This document shows, piece after piece, positions 50,198-62,735 of a DNA stretch of 64,000 bases. The stretch comes from Fistularia commersonii. Its lineage: Eukaryota; Chordata; Actinopteri; Syngnathiformes; Fistulariidae. The stretch lies in NCBI GenBank assembly GCA_037954325.1, contig JBBMNZ010000026.1, forward strand, positions 6,079,501-6,143,500, in the 5' to 3' direction. The position numbers and the translations under genes were made by a program. A model generated the notes under the pieces. That model ran no database searches. It was given only the letters and a program-made list of their open reading frames with translations, and had not been told where the DNA came from. The stretch's first letter is position 1; every line of letters starts with the position of its first letter.

Positions 50198-50455
50198 TAT
50201 AGATGGATAGATAGAACCTTTATTAATCCCAGAGGGAAATTAACATTTGGCTGTAGCTTATCCCAGCTGTCATTGGGCGAGAGGCGGGGTACAGCCTGGA
50301 CCCGTTGCTAGTCAATCACGGGGCCGCATAAACAGACAGACAAACATTCGAGGCAGTTTTCCCGATTTTTCCAATTTACGGATGACTGCATGCTTTTGGG
50401 AGAAAACCCACGCAGACATGGGGAGAACATACAAACTCCACACAGAACGATCCTC
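50198..50455 (-). mobile_element. SINE fragment, copy B (tail and core)
   Basis: On the plus strand it begins with a GATA-type tail and CTTTATTAATCCCAGAGG, then CTTATCCCAGCTGTCATTGG and GGCGGGGTACAGCCTGGACC. It ends CATGGGGAGAACATACAAAC and CTCCACACAG. The tRNA-like head is missing, so it is truncated. Confidence 0.6.
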
Positions 50456-50898
50456 TTATATTATACACAACAGTAATGTTTGAGTGTGTTGTCATGGAGT
50501 AGAGGAGGGGTTCCTCAGTGCAGATGTTGGAGGTTCCTCAGTGCATTTCTCCCTTGGCAGATGAGTTATACATGACAATGAACCTAAATCGTTCCCCCTC
50601 CACACATGGGAGTCCTAGGAGTCTGTTGCTGAAGCTGCTCTTGCTGCTGTCCAGTGTTTTGGATATATGTGTTTATAAAAGCAATTGACTATCGAAGCAT
50701 CGTGGTAACTGATGTGTCTTAAACTCTTCTCGCAAACAAATATTTCATCGCTTTAATTTGTCTTCTGTGGTTTTTCATTACCCTTTTTTATGCTAAAAAA
50801 TGCATTAAAAATGCATTTTAAATGTAATTTGTATGCTTGGTCGGTTTGCTTGTACAATTGCTTATAACATCTATTGTCATTTATTTATTTTATGTCTG

Positions 50899-51071
50899 TA
50901 CCGCTAATCCTGCAGTCGGGGTTGTGGGGCTGGAGCCCATCTGATCTGTCATTGAACGAGAGGCGGGGTTCGCCTTGCACGGGTCGCCAGCTAATAACAG
51001 CGCCACATATACAGACATACAACCATTCATTCACTCCCTCACATTTTTGGACAATTTAGGGTCTCCGGTGA
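50899..51071 (-). mobile_element. SINE fragment, copy C
   Basis: It shares TACCGCTAATCCTGCAG, CATTGAACGAGAGGCGGG and CATACAACCATTCATTCAC with copies B and D, with many substitutions. Confidence 0.6.
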
Positions 51072-53675
51072 GCCTGTATCTATTTTCGTTTTGCAGAAGT
51101 TACATTTATTCAGCTTTATTGAAAACATAACTGAAGCTATGTTTGGCTAAACTTCTAGCGTGTTCATAATATCTGCTGTAAAGCCAGACATTTTAATGCA
51201 GAAGTCAAGTATGCATGAAGAGGCTTTTAAAGGAAATATTCACACATTTATCGTCCAACGTTTGCTTTTCCTGAGGTTTTGCAGTGCGTCCACTGATTGC
51301 GAATGATAAAGTCATTACTCATTTCTTTGTTCCGTTGACCGATTGGAACTCTGGCTCTTGTGGAAGCCTGAATTTAGTGAAATTTAAATTTGTGTGTTTC
51401 ATATATGATACCATTCAGCTAAATGATCCTCGGGGCTCGGTTGCCATGTTGGTCACCTGTCTGGTGATTCCCATGCTTCAGTACCGACCTTCAGCTCCTC
51501 GTCGAGACGTCTCGTGTTACTTTGCATTAAATTGACACTCTTTTTAGTTTAACAGACTAATAATGGACTTTGAAATCATACGAGGTGAAAATAACTTACC
51601 TTGTCTTTTATTTTTTTCTCAATTTAAATAAAAAACTAAAGTAAAAGTGTACATGAAATTACTGTCAATTATTTTTTTATTTTATGGCCAGATAAAATCT
51701 TTTTCTTTTTTATTCTTGAGCAAGGCAGTGCACGATGGACCTGGGTTCCCTCTGTTCCGCCGGGTGTCTCAGGTTTATCTACAGATGATCCAGCATCTGT
51801 AAGTGGTCCAGCTGGCTTTTTTTAAAAATTCCACTGTAAAATTGAACCTTCATTAGTTCAGCAATAGTCAGGCTTAAAACGACCAATTTAATCGTGCAAC
51901 TGAAAAATCTCCCTCTGATCGGTGCGGCCACTCCAGTGATTCATCCCCATTTACCGATAGTTCGATATTTTGATGGATCTCATGCCACGGAGCTGTCAGC
52001 CCGTCAGTATTTGTGTTTGTTAGTGTCATAGGCGGGCCATATGAGAGAATGATTTGTGTTGCAGTGTTTGAGGCGGGATCCGATATCACCGTTCCAATTC
52101 ATTAGTGCGCTGCAGTACAAGGAGCTGCTATCAGATCGACGGAGGCCTCGTCTGGAGACCACAGGAAAACACTGAAAGAGAGGACACAAGAATAGGGTCT
52201 TCGACGGGAAGCGGCGAGTGGTAGCGATAGTGACGGCAGAGGCGCTGCACAAAAACATTGAGAATTCTCATGTATGTGTCACACTGTGCTGAAGCTAGCG
52301 ATCGGCTTTTACTGTAATACATCATTTGACCGTGTTGACAATCGACCGAAAAATGATCTGAAGAAGGGAAATAAATGAATGATTAAAGTGAAGGAAAAGG
52401 GTTTGATTTAGTGTTTTTTTTTTTTTTTTTATAATTATGTATTTGTTTCTTATACAGTTTTAACACATCACTCCAAACACCTAAAGGAGGAGAGCAAAAA
52501 AATCATAGCCATTCACCAGCTGTCCCTGCAAGCGAGTGTGTGTGTGTGTGTCTGTGACCAAAGCACATGTGCGGGCATGTGTATGGACTGTTTGTGTGCC
52601 TACAGTATCGTCGGGAACTGTATGTGTGATGTATAGTGAGCCCGGCAAAGAGAGATGTTAAAGGATCTTTTTTGCCTGCGTCAGCAGCATCGCGGCGAGG
52701 AGGAGGGAGAGGGAGGGGGATGCCAAGTGAACGAGGGGAGCGAGAGAGAGAGAGAGCGAGAGAGGGAGATGCAGAAAAATACCAGTAAACAGGTGCGAGC
52801 TCCATCAACAGCTCTCCCCATTCTCTCACTAATATATCAGGAAGCATAACATCACACAAGTCTATTGTATTACACAACACTGTACTCTATTACCATGCAT
52901 TGCATGCATATGAAACTATGAAGAGAAAGATGGGGTTGACCAGAGAAAGAATTGAAAGCTTGCTGTGCTTTTACCGGAGGTATAGCACGTTGAAAATGAG
53001 TCGGGTCCTGTGTGGAATCTCATTTCATAGCTCAGAGCCTGGCTGTTACACACACACACAGACACACAAACACACACACGCAAGCACACTGCACCAAGAT
53101 CTCTGCACGGGTACCAATCCTCTCTGCTGCAGCGCCAGAGCCGTAGAGAGGGAGGAGGGGCGCATGGGGGGGCGGGGGGGTTATCAAGTAAAAGACATTT
53201 TTTTTGTCCCCCCCACCCCCCCACCTTCATGCATGTTTTAGTTCTCTTATTTCCTCTGTTATCCCAGCACGTGTGTGTAAGAGTGATGGCTGTGATTGGC
53301 CGAGGGTTCCCTCTGCACCGACCCACAGCAGGACTACCGAGAAATTAAATACAGGAAAAGGAAACCAAAATCAATGCATTGTGAGGAGGAAGAAGTGACT
53401 TCGATTCAAAGCCGCTCAGGCTCTTCCTGGATGGACTGTCGCTTCATCCCTTTTTAATCTTTCTTGATTAGGCGGGCGAGGGCTTTGCATCCGCACATCC
53501 CGGGATGTCAGAGCAGTGAGGTGGGGTAAAAAGGGAGGATAACCTCTTGCTACACCTTTCTGGCTCTCTTCCTTATTCCTCCTGTGGAGAGAGAGAAAGA
53601 GAGACAGTGGAAAGAGAGGCACCCACAGAGGAAGGCAGCAGAAATTGAATGAGGGAAGTGTATTGGTTGAGAGAG

Positions 53676-53711
53676 AGAGAGAGAGACCGAGAGAGAGAGA
53701 GAGAGAGAGAG
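53676..53711. repeat. GA dinucleotide repeat
   Basis: Imperfect GA repeat interrupted by ACC, about 320 bp before the start codon at 54035. Confidence 0.9.
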
Positions 53712-53895
53712 TGCCGTGCTGCAGCAGCATCCCATAGCAGACGGCTGAGGACTGCCGTTTGTGTGTGTGTTAGTGTGTGTGTGTGTGTGTGCGTGCTTGT
53801 GTGTTTGTGTATGTGTGTGACTGCACTGCTAAAGAGGAGGAGTAGGAGGCAGAGGGTGAGCACGCTCTCAGACTCTGCAGGGCCGTATAGGAACA

Positions 53896-53931
53896 CAGCA
53901 GCAGCAGCAGCAGCAGCAGCAGCGGCGGCAG
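53896..53931 (+). repeat. CAG/CGG trinucleotide repeat in a probable 5' UTR
   Basis: Nine CAG units (53896-53922) followed by CGG, CGG and CAG, about 105 bp upstream of the ATG at 54035. A (GT)n stretch precedes it at 53760-53819. Confidence 0.9.
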
Positions 53932-54034
53932 TCGTGCTGGCACACGTCTGACAGAAGTCCCAGCCAGCGTCGCCCCGCAGACGTGCACCGCGGGATCTGG
54001 ACACGCCGACACCGCCTAGACCCCTGCCGGCACC

Positions 54035-54160
54035 ATGGCGCAGGCAGCCAAGCACCTCCGCAAGAACAAGGATTTAGAAGCCCAGGCGGAGCAGGAGCGC
54101 AAAGAGAAGGAGGAGGAAAAGGTCAAGAAGAGGAGCCGCTCGCGGGATAAAAAGCGCAAG
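54035..54160 (+). CDS. Probable first coding exon of an unrecognised gene leaving the window
   Basis: The ATG sits in a strong context (GGCACCATGG). It opens 42 codons starting MAQAAKHLRKNK and ends exactly at a codon boundary, at AAG followed by donor GTACTA. The peptide is strongly charged: an EAQAEQERKEKEEE stretch likely to be helical or coiled, then a KKRSRSRDKKRK basic cluster that could be a nuclear localisation signal or RNA/membrane contact. The upstream 300 bp look like a 5' UTR (purine-rich, CAG/CGG repeat, rising GC). No downstream exon was identified in the remaining 9.8 kb, so intron 1 would be long, as is usual for neural or developmental genes. I do not recognise the protein. 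A chance reading frame is possible but made less likely by the codon-perfect donor and Kozak site. Confidence 0.5.
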
Positions 54161-57100
54161 GTACTAGGACTATTCGCAGGTTGGGGGGGGGTCATCGTGG
54201 GTCGGGACGGGGTCGGGAGGGTCAGCCAGGGAGCGGTGGGAGGGGGGGGTCGAGTCGCTCACTCTTTTCTGTCTCATGTTTAAACTCCGGTACGGGGTAC
54301 CAGGTGCACACATGGAAAACCCTGTCATTTCTACTGTGTGTCCACAGTCTCCCTGGCACATGTATGTCCTGCGCATACAGACACGGGGAAACCAACACGC
54401 TGCATGCCGTCCTCCTCCTCCTCCTCCTCCTCCTCCTCGACCGTCTTCTTACCTGCTTTATCGAGCGTCCTGTCTAACCCGTCGAGAACCGGGCAGCGTA
54501 TCTACCTCTCGCCGGTGTCCCCCTCCCACCCCTCCGCCCCCCTTCTCTCTCTTCTCATCTCCCGTTTTGTCTCTCTCCCCCTTTTCTGTTTTCGCCGCAG
54601 CGTGGTGAAATTTTCACGACAGCACCGATCATCCATAATGACAGCGAAGTTGCCTGCGTCCACGACACTTCCCCCCCCCCGCCCCCCTCCCTTCTGCTTT
54701 TCTCGCGGCGGCCGCCCGTTCGAGGCCGGGGCAAAGTGGCAGCAACCGGGGGCTCGTTGTAAACAACAAAATCTCTGCGCCGTCATTGGCCGGACTGCGG
54801 AGACGCGCCGCAAAGCCGCGGAGTCTCGTCCCCTCGTCGCTCTTCACGTTTCGCTCAAACTCGTTAATGGAAAAATGAGTCATCCTCCGATTGTGCTGCT
54901 ATATATCGGTGGGAAATTGGTTTTGACCAATCAAACGTGAATCCGGCCGCTCTGTGAGTCTGCAGCCAAGCTGTCTGAAAACCAGTCGTCAGCTGATGCA
55001 GTGGAGTGAGTGTTATGGACAGAACCACGGCACTTGCAGATAAAACGGAGAGGAGGGAGTGCTTGAAGGCTGGTACGGGAATCAAGATTTACCTTTTTGT
55101 CGGTCTCGTATGCTTTCCCATTGGAGAGATGAAGGTGCATTAGAGAAAGTCCAACAACGAAACCAAAAATTGAGTCGGTAACAGAGTGACTCAGGTTCGG
55201 GAGGGAGCCCCCGTGTCGCTCGCTCGGCCTTTTCCGTGGGTCTCGTCCACTCGGCGTGACCTCGCCCCGTCCGGAGCCACTGACATCACCTCAGAACTCT
55301 TGCATTGGAAGTTGTTTCGTCTTGCATACGTGTGTTATCTGTGCACACCTTGCGAAACGAGACCCGGGAAGTGAAAGTTCGTCTCATGCAATATGAACGC
55401 GAGTGGCTGGGGGGGCTAATTTGACAAACTTTGACTGAGCGTGTGCTGTTTCAGAGGATCCCGTTTCACTTACGTAACACGCAGATTAAGTCTTTAAAAT
55501 AAGCTTCCTGTTCCTGTCCTTTCAAGCTCGCAACTGTCTTAACACCGGCTTACGGCCTGAATCTCTGGTTTTCTTGAGCAGATGTTTATACCGAGAGAAC
55601 GTCTCTCTCCATGTCCTTTTTCTTTTCAACAGCCTCTTTATTTCTTTTTGTAATTCTGCTCCTTATTATTGAATGCCGATGCACGGTTGCTGTCAAATCC
55701 ACCTCGGTGGGTAACTCAGTCCACTAGTGTCGGAGTTTGTGACTTTCTTAAAGTGTCAACATTTACCTCCGGAGTGACTCCTCAGCGTTCAGGTGCTATT
55801 GACACCTTCTCGATGACAAACCCTCATCTTTTATGAAACCGCCCTTTTAAAAACCAACATTTGGGCCCACGAAATTCTCTTGATTTATACCAATTGAATT
55901 TAAATTGGAGTTTAAGTTCACAGATTTGCCTGAACAAGTCACTTTTTTATTTTTTCCTCTTATGGTACAAAAAAAGCCTAATTTTTTCCTCATTTTAGCG
56001 CAGTCGGTGGCCATTTATTTCAGCGTCTAGTTTGTAGCGATACCTTTTCATTTACAGTTTCCCTGTAGGTTTGTAACGTAACAAGAACATTTCCTCCTCG
56101 GTGGGGACGTCAGTGCGTGTCCGCCAGAGAGCATCTGGAGCCGTAAAGCCAACAATTTGTTATCAAAAGGTGAAAGGGCTGTTTTTAATTGCCTTCTTGG
56201 TGTAGCGCCGGTACGCAGCACAGGTCCTTTGCCGAGAGGTGGATAGTGTTCTCAAATTACTTTTATCGATGATTTTGCCTCTCTTGAAAAATGAGCATTG
56301 TCCTGATGTGAATGAAGCCCTATTACACGAGTTGGCGCCTATTTCGACCTTATTCTTTCTACATCTCGGGCTCCTTTCGGGTGATTTACTGAGCACGCTG
56401 CGTCCGCCTTCTGTTAGCCTGATACATAAAACAGCTTAAGTGGCATAAATGGGATTTTTCAGTACAGCTCGGTACAGCTCGGCTTTTTCAATTTTTTTTT
56501 TATTTGCACACTGGACATTTCCTGCAATGAACATTAAGCGATCATTTGCATAACTTTATATCCGTCATATTTACTGCGTGATTTTGCAGAGGAAAAGTTT
56601 TTCCTTTGAATGAGCTATCCTGTTTGAATAATTTAGAAAATGTATAAGGGGGCAGAGCCAAGGAGTAAATCACAGTGTCAAGGCCTTGTTACTAATCTAA
56701 GAGGGAGACATTAGCGACCAACTCGATTATGTTATATTAGCTGGTAGCAAAATACAGTTGAATAATTAATTTTTTCTGGGTCTTTATGATTATTTCGGGA
56801 TCATTGTTTGCTTTCCAGAACCAGTTGCATTGTGGCCACATATGTGATCATTATTTCCTGAGCCCCAGGCAGTGAAACAAATCCAATATTCCCATTCAGG
56901 ATGTATATTCAGTGTACTTTTCTGTGCAATATTATAGATTTCCCTGGTGTCCTTTTCCTTTTGCTCATTTGAAGCATGTGACCTTTCTGGTGGTGTCGCT
57001 GTTTTTCATCAGCGCTACGGTTAAAGAAATGGGTACATTCGTGCACAAACAAGCATTTTTAGGATAGCCGACGATCATCTTGTCGTCCGACATTTCGACT

Positions 57101-57581
57101 TGTGTTTTGGAGAAACTACGCCATGAACTAAGAGGGGGAATACTTGGAATCGTACGTAATGTCGATCTGCGTGATTCGCTATCGTGAGTCTCTGATCGCA
57201 AGGAAGTGAAACACAGGGAGAGATAAGTTGTGGTAGCGGTGGAACGAGCCATTAGCGCTACTCGCACTCACACACATCTAATCCGGTCAGACGCGTTACA
57301 CGGCCAATTTATTGGCGTACGTAGTCCGCTGAGCTACCTGCTACACTGTTCCTCTGCGCTCCATCAGGCTCATCCTCTACTCACCGCTGCTTCACATCAA
57401 GTGAAGGTTGTGAAGCTGATGTGGCTGCAAGTGAATGTGAAAATGATGAGAGTTAGCAAACGCTATCTTGATCCTGATCTCAATACAAGGCCGAGGAAGC
57501 GTCACTTAATAAGCATTCCAGCCTCGTCCTGTCTGCCTCTCTGCCTCTGCCCTCCGAAATCTTCCCCTCTCTCTCCTTCCC

Positions 57582-57619
<38 letters not shown>

Positions 57620-58072
57620 GGAAGCAGAGTCTTCTCTGAGGTTAATGTGCAGATGTTTGAGGAAGATTGCTGCCATAACATTGTCTAGGTTCTGAAGATG
57701 TGTGTGTGTGTGTGTGTGTGTGTGTGCTTGCACACATTTGGTGCAGTGGATTAGAGGCTGCTGCAGCAGTGACTAAGCCCTCACAGCCAGCACCTGTCTT
57801 CCGATCGGCCCTGTCTGTCTCTCCGTCTGCTTACCTTCCAATGGAGGATCCAGTTGATCAGTTTCGAATTAAACAGTTTGTTTATTGGCGGACAACAAAA
57901 CCAATTGGAGGTGATCAGCTAATTTCATTTTCTTTTCTTTTTCTTCGTTTTTTTTTTTTTTTTTTTTTTTAGAACCGAGCATATCACTGAACTGAATAAA
58001 TACAGAATATAAATATGATGGAAAGTTTTTTGAATTCTTAAACTTGCACCGTTTCCAACAAAAACTGCAGTT

Positions 58073-58106
<34 letters not shown>

Positions 58107-59781
58107 AACCAAATTGCAATTTCTTCGGTGCAAAAGCTCAGAAGAACACAATGAGAAAATTAAAATCTTATCCATTGACTTTTCCGCCGAATAACTTTGC
58201 ACCCTGGGAAATGTGCTTCCTCATTGTTTTTGCTGAATTTATGGAGGATTTCCATTGTAGACCTTTTCCCCTGAACCATGCAAGCATAGCACAGGTATGA
58301 GCATGAATGAAATGTGTTGTTAATGAAGATTTATTCAAAAAGCTGTGTATCGGTGGATGCACTGCGTCGGAGCCCCCGGTCTGCCTCGGATAAATTGGTG
58401 CTTTGCGCCTTTAAGTCAAAACGTCTGCTCTGGAAGGAGCTTAAGACTGAAAATCGAAAACACCGTATATTTTATAATGTTTAATCCTCCAGTGTCGGGT
58501 TTGCAGAGGTGCGTCTCGGTCAAGTCAGGTCAGATTTGTCTCACGACACTCGGCAAAAGTGGCGAGGAGAAAACCTGCCTTTTAACAGAAAACCTTGGAC
58601 AGATGGGCGGGCCTTCTGTCTCCACCGGCCGAGGTAGAAAGAAAGCGAGCGGTGGAGAAGGACAGAGAGAGAAAGCAATATTCAGTATTCTTTTATGATG
58701 TCGCTGTGTGGGATTTTCGACCTTGTCTCTCTGGTCAAAGGTGTCAAGCTAATCGCTACAAAGGGTCGATTTAAATAAATGGGATATTCAGTGTAACTGT
58801 TGCCAAGGACATGAATGTGGTGTTTAATGTATGGGTTCTCTAGAAACCCATTGTGAACATTTAATTCTTCTTTTTTATTGAAGTAAAAGATCAGACTATG
58901 CGGTATATACAATGAAGCACATCATATGTTGGGTGAGGGATGAGGTGCTCAACTTTTCAAATCCTAGACAACTCGGAGTGGTATTTTTTAGCTCCAGCCG
59001 CGAGTTAGATTGTATAAAAAGACAGGTGCATTGCAGAGGAAGCCCTGACTCCAGACGTTAGGGAATTAAGGAAGCTCTACTCTTGGATATGGCTGAGAGG
59101 CCAACCCTGTTCCCAGGAGTCTTCGTGAGACAGCAGCTGATGGGGCTCAAAGAAACCGGAGGGTTGAGATGTTAACGGCCGGTAGAACTCACGTGGCCTC
59201 CCGGGCCGGTTCTTTGAGATGTTCAGGATCAATCAGTAGAAGAACAGAGGTTCTGTATCGGACTTTTAGATTTTGTAATGACAGTTTGGTGTACAACCGC
59301 TTTGTTTATGCTTGGTATTCATCCACTTTGTGTTAGAGATGAGGCGAGCGCACATCCTGTAAGCGATGCCGAACTTCTAAGATAGACCTGCCAAGCTGTT
59401 GTATGTTCAAGTATCTATTTTTCTCTTTTTGATAATATTTGGGACATTTATTTGAGGCGAACAGAAGCTTTAATTAACAGCCGCTCTCGGTGGAATAATA
59501 GTAGTTGCAGCAGCGTTGAGGGATTTTACAAAAGTCGTCGAAGGGTTTTGAAGTAAAGCTCTCCATAATTGTTGCTGTGTCTTTTTTTTTTTTGACCAAT
59601 CCCCTGCCAGCGCCACCCCCAGGTCTGGCTGCAAATGATGTCATCAGTGCGAGTTGGCAGCGTCGCCATCCGGGATATTTTGGCTCTGGTTTCTTCACAC
59701 AGTCACGTAGTCGATGTCGGTTTCATTTGGGGTAGATGGGCCGACAACCTCTATATAAGAAATCATTTCAATTTTGGATGG

Positions 59782-59782
<1 letters not shown>

Positions 59783-59819
<37 letters not shown>
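59783..59819. repeat. GT dinucleotide microsatellite
   Basis: About 18 GT units. Similar shorter runs occur at 57699-57726 and 61437-61464. Confidence 0.95.
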
Positions 59820-59821
<2 letters not shown>

Positions 59822-61436
59822 AGGTGGATGACTCAGCAGACCCTAGCCAAGGTTCTCACTTGTATTGATGGAGGCTGGGAATGAGTCTCAGTGAGTCTCG
59901 TCTGTGGCTCTAAGTGCCTCTATGGCAGGTTGGCCAGGAGCTGCAGCTTACTCTGCTTTAATTAAGGCAGGAGTAGAGAGTGCACGTGAGGCCAATTCGC
60001 CCCCACCGTCCTCGCGCAGGACTGATGGCGGGACTTTATTTATGAGGTTGCGGAGGCAGAGCAATTTCAAACGGAGACACCCCCGCCACACCCATTCAGG
60101 TTCATTCGATTAGAGCCGAACACAACGCTTAAGTGACTCTGCAACCTTCGTCAACGTCGAAAGCGATGAACGGAATAAGCGAGAGAGGGATACTGAGCCG
60201 GCATCCTGCCCGCGGTCCCTCTTGCGGGGATTCGGGTTTCCCCTGAATTCAAAAGACATTTCGGGTATTTCAGAGAAGACGTCTCGCTGCGGCGATCTGG
60301 TCTTTATTTCATCCGTGGCTCGAATCGAACGCACGCCAGCTCATTTTGATTTCTATGAAATGAGCATATGGGGGTCTTTAGTCGCGCCTGAAATACCAGG
60401 GTAACGCACCTATTGATTGGCAGGCGCGGTTGCCTGATGGCTGTAAAAAGAGGCAAAACTGATTGTTGAGCGCCGCCGTTTGAGGAAAAAAATCACCCGT
60501 CTCCTTTGTGGTTTAAAGCCTGCGCCGAATTGTAGCAGCATCTGGCTTGCTCATCCTCCCACTACACCCCATAATCTATTCAGTTGAGAGACAGCACGTG
60601 AAATGATGTGTCATATTGAGAGGGGCTTCCTCAGACTTCCCTTCCAGTGCTTCCCTCCCTCCCCTTCATCTGCCTCTCTATCTCCCTCCTTGGCCGATTG
60701 CGCTAATCTCTCCTCCCAATTGTTATTCCGATAGCGCGGCTGTTATGTAACTCCCCGACTAGAAGAATTGAGAGATCAGGGTTATTGAAATGGATCCTCT
60801 TCGCGCCCCAAATAAAAGATGAGAGCGGGGTAGGAAGAGGGGGAACGTCTTCCTAGAGTAAGGAGAGCCCGCCGGTGTTTCTACCGCACCTTCTCACCGA
60901 TGTGAAGGGAAAGACTCCTGCAGTCTGCAGCATCTCTTTGTAGCTGTTTTTACTTACGTTTTAACAGGGAACAAGAACATGTGTGATCACTGACCGCGGG
61001 ATAATTATCTGTGCGATCCCAAATGACGGTTTCGTTGCTGTGATTTCATGTATTGTTATTTTTGGGTGCAGGAGGAACATAGACCTGTAGGGGTTTGAAA
61101 GTTATATGTGTGTTAAGCACCTTATGAGCATTTCCTCCCAAGATCAGTTTAGATTGGAACCCCTTGGGGGTTGAGTCGTAGCAAGCGGAGTGGCGGGAAA
61201 AAAAAAAGCTGTAAAAAATCTCTGCGTGACCCCGCGGTGACCCCCGCGCCACGTTCCCCCGTTATGAAAGAAGGGTTTTATTTACATTGACGAGCTGATG
61301 ATTTCCGTCTTCATCTGCAGAGCGGAAGACCAACGGGGTCAATGCAGCAGCTCAGCCTCCGGGATGTGATCATTCTAATCTAAATAGCGCTCCTTAGAAG
61401 AGTCTCTGTGTCCTTTCTGAATCTGTCCTCAACCAC

Positions 61437-61469
<33 letters not shown>

Positions 61470-61718
61470 TTTCACCGGCTTGCTCAGTGCTCCGGAGAAT
61501 CACCCTGCACTCCCCGATGACAAATGTGAGTGGAGTGCGTTCCTTGACTCGACTAATCCTCGGGTCAAGTGTTATCACAGTTTGTCGGCGTCGTGAACTT
61601 GTTACTAAAAGCTTAGCCATTTTTTTAAACCTCTTCATCTGGATCCTCTGGGAGGGAGAGATGTTTGATCCTTGTCTCTCTCCTCATCTTACCCGGTGCC
61701 CGGCCATGTTGCAGGACT

Positions 61719-62601
61719 GACAATAAATACATTTTGACCCCCCCGCCTCCCAAAAAAAAAAATTATCAGTCAAGTACTTGGATCTATTCTATTGAGAGAA
61801 CATAGTGGAGATGATTTATTTCTCTTACTTAACAGCCTCTCAACTGTTTTTGCTCAATACTGAGTTCTATCCAATGACTCAATATTGTAAATATCTCTGA
61901 AATGTATTTTTGTAAATGTCTGATAAAGTACACAATCTGAATCTTAAAGGGTGTTGATGTAAATAATCCTTTTTTTTTTGTCCATTCATTCAGTATTATA
62001 CCACTTATCCTGCACTCAGGGACATGGACAATAAATACATTTTGACCAAAGTAAAGAAATAAATATCCTCATTCAAGTGCCTGCATCTACTCTATTGAGA
62101 GAACTTAGTGGAGCTGTTCAATTCCTCTTACTCAACAGGCTCTCAAGTGAGATGTATACAGGATTGTCTCAGAAAATAAGAATGTTGTGATAAAGTTCTT
62201 TATCTTCTGTAATGCAACTACAAAAACAAAAATGTCATACATTCTTGATTCATTATAAATCAACTGAAATATCGCAAGCCTTTTATTATTTTTATATTGC
62301 TGATTATGGCTAACATCTTATGAAAACTCAAAAATCCTATCTCAAAATATTAGAATATCATGAAAAAGTTTGGTTTTTTTTTATTGCATTATAGAAGATA
62401 AAGAACTTTATCACAATAATCTAATTTTCTGAGACAGTCTTGTAGTTTTAAAAAAAAAAAAAAAATCCAAGTATTTTTGTAAATGCCTGATAAAGTACAC
62501 AATTAGCATCTTGAAGGGCATTGATATAAATAATTCTTTTTTTTTTTTTATTCATTCTGTCATTCATTATTATACAATTTTTCCTGCACTCAGGGATGCG
62601 G
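61719..62601. repeat. Tandem duplication of a 308-bp unit, second copy interrupted by a MITE
   Basis: Unit 1 (61719-62026) and unit 2 (62027 to about 62601) both begin GACAATAAATACATTTTGACC. Both continue with TATTGAGAGAAC-TAGTGGAG, CTCTCAA, then TATTTTTGTAAATG and CTGATAAAGTACACAA. Both end CCTGCACTCAGGGA. Unit 2 carries the 284-bp MITE and is otherwise about the same length as unit 1. Confidence 0.8.
62159..62442. mobile_element. Tc1/mariner-type MITE, copy 2
   Basis: It begins CAGGATTGTCTCAGAAAAT and ends in an inverted copy, ATTTTCTGAGACAGTCTTG, flanked by TA (62157-62158 and 62443-62444). Its interior matches copy 1 (6723-6988) in TTATAAATCAACTGAAATAT and CTGATTATGGCT, partly in inverted order. 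Confidence 0.85.
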
Positions 62602-62735
62602 GGTGGGGCCTATCCTGGCGTCATTGGACAAGGATCGGGGTTAACCCTGGACTGGTCGCTAGCTCATCACAGGGCCACATAGGGAGACATACAACCGTTC
62701 ACCCTCTCATGCACACGTCTCATGCACACGGAGAT
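62550..62735 (-). mobile_element. SINE fragment, copy D
   Basis: It shares CCTGCACTCAGGGATGCGG, CCTATCCTGGCGTCATTGG, CTGGACTGGTCGCTAGC and CATACAACCGTTCACCCTC with copies B and C. A short piece of the same tail ends unit 1 of the neighbouring duplication (about 61983-62022). Confidence 0.6.

Noticed and set aside
54338..54940. Open frame of 200 codons after the exon at 54035
   Set aside because: It is low-complexity Ser/Pro from CCT and TCC repeats, lies just beyond a proper splice donor and has no recognisable domain.
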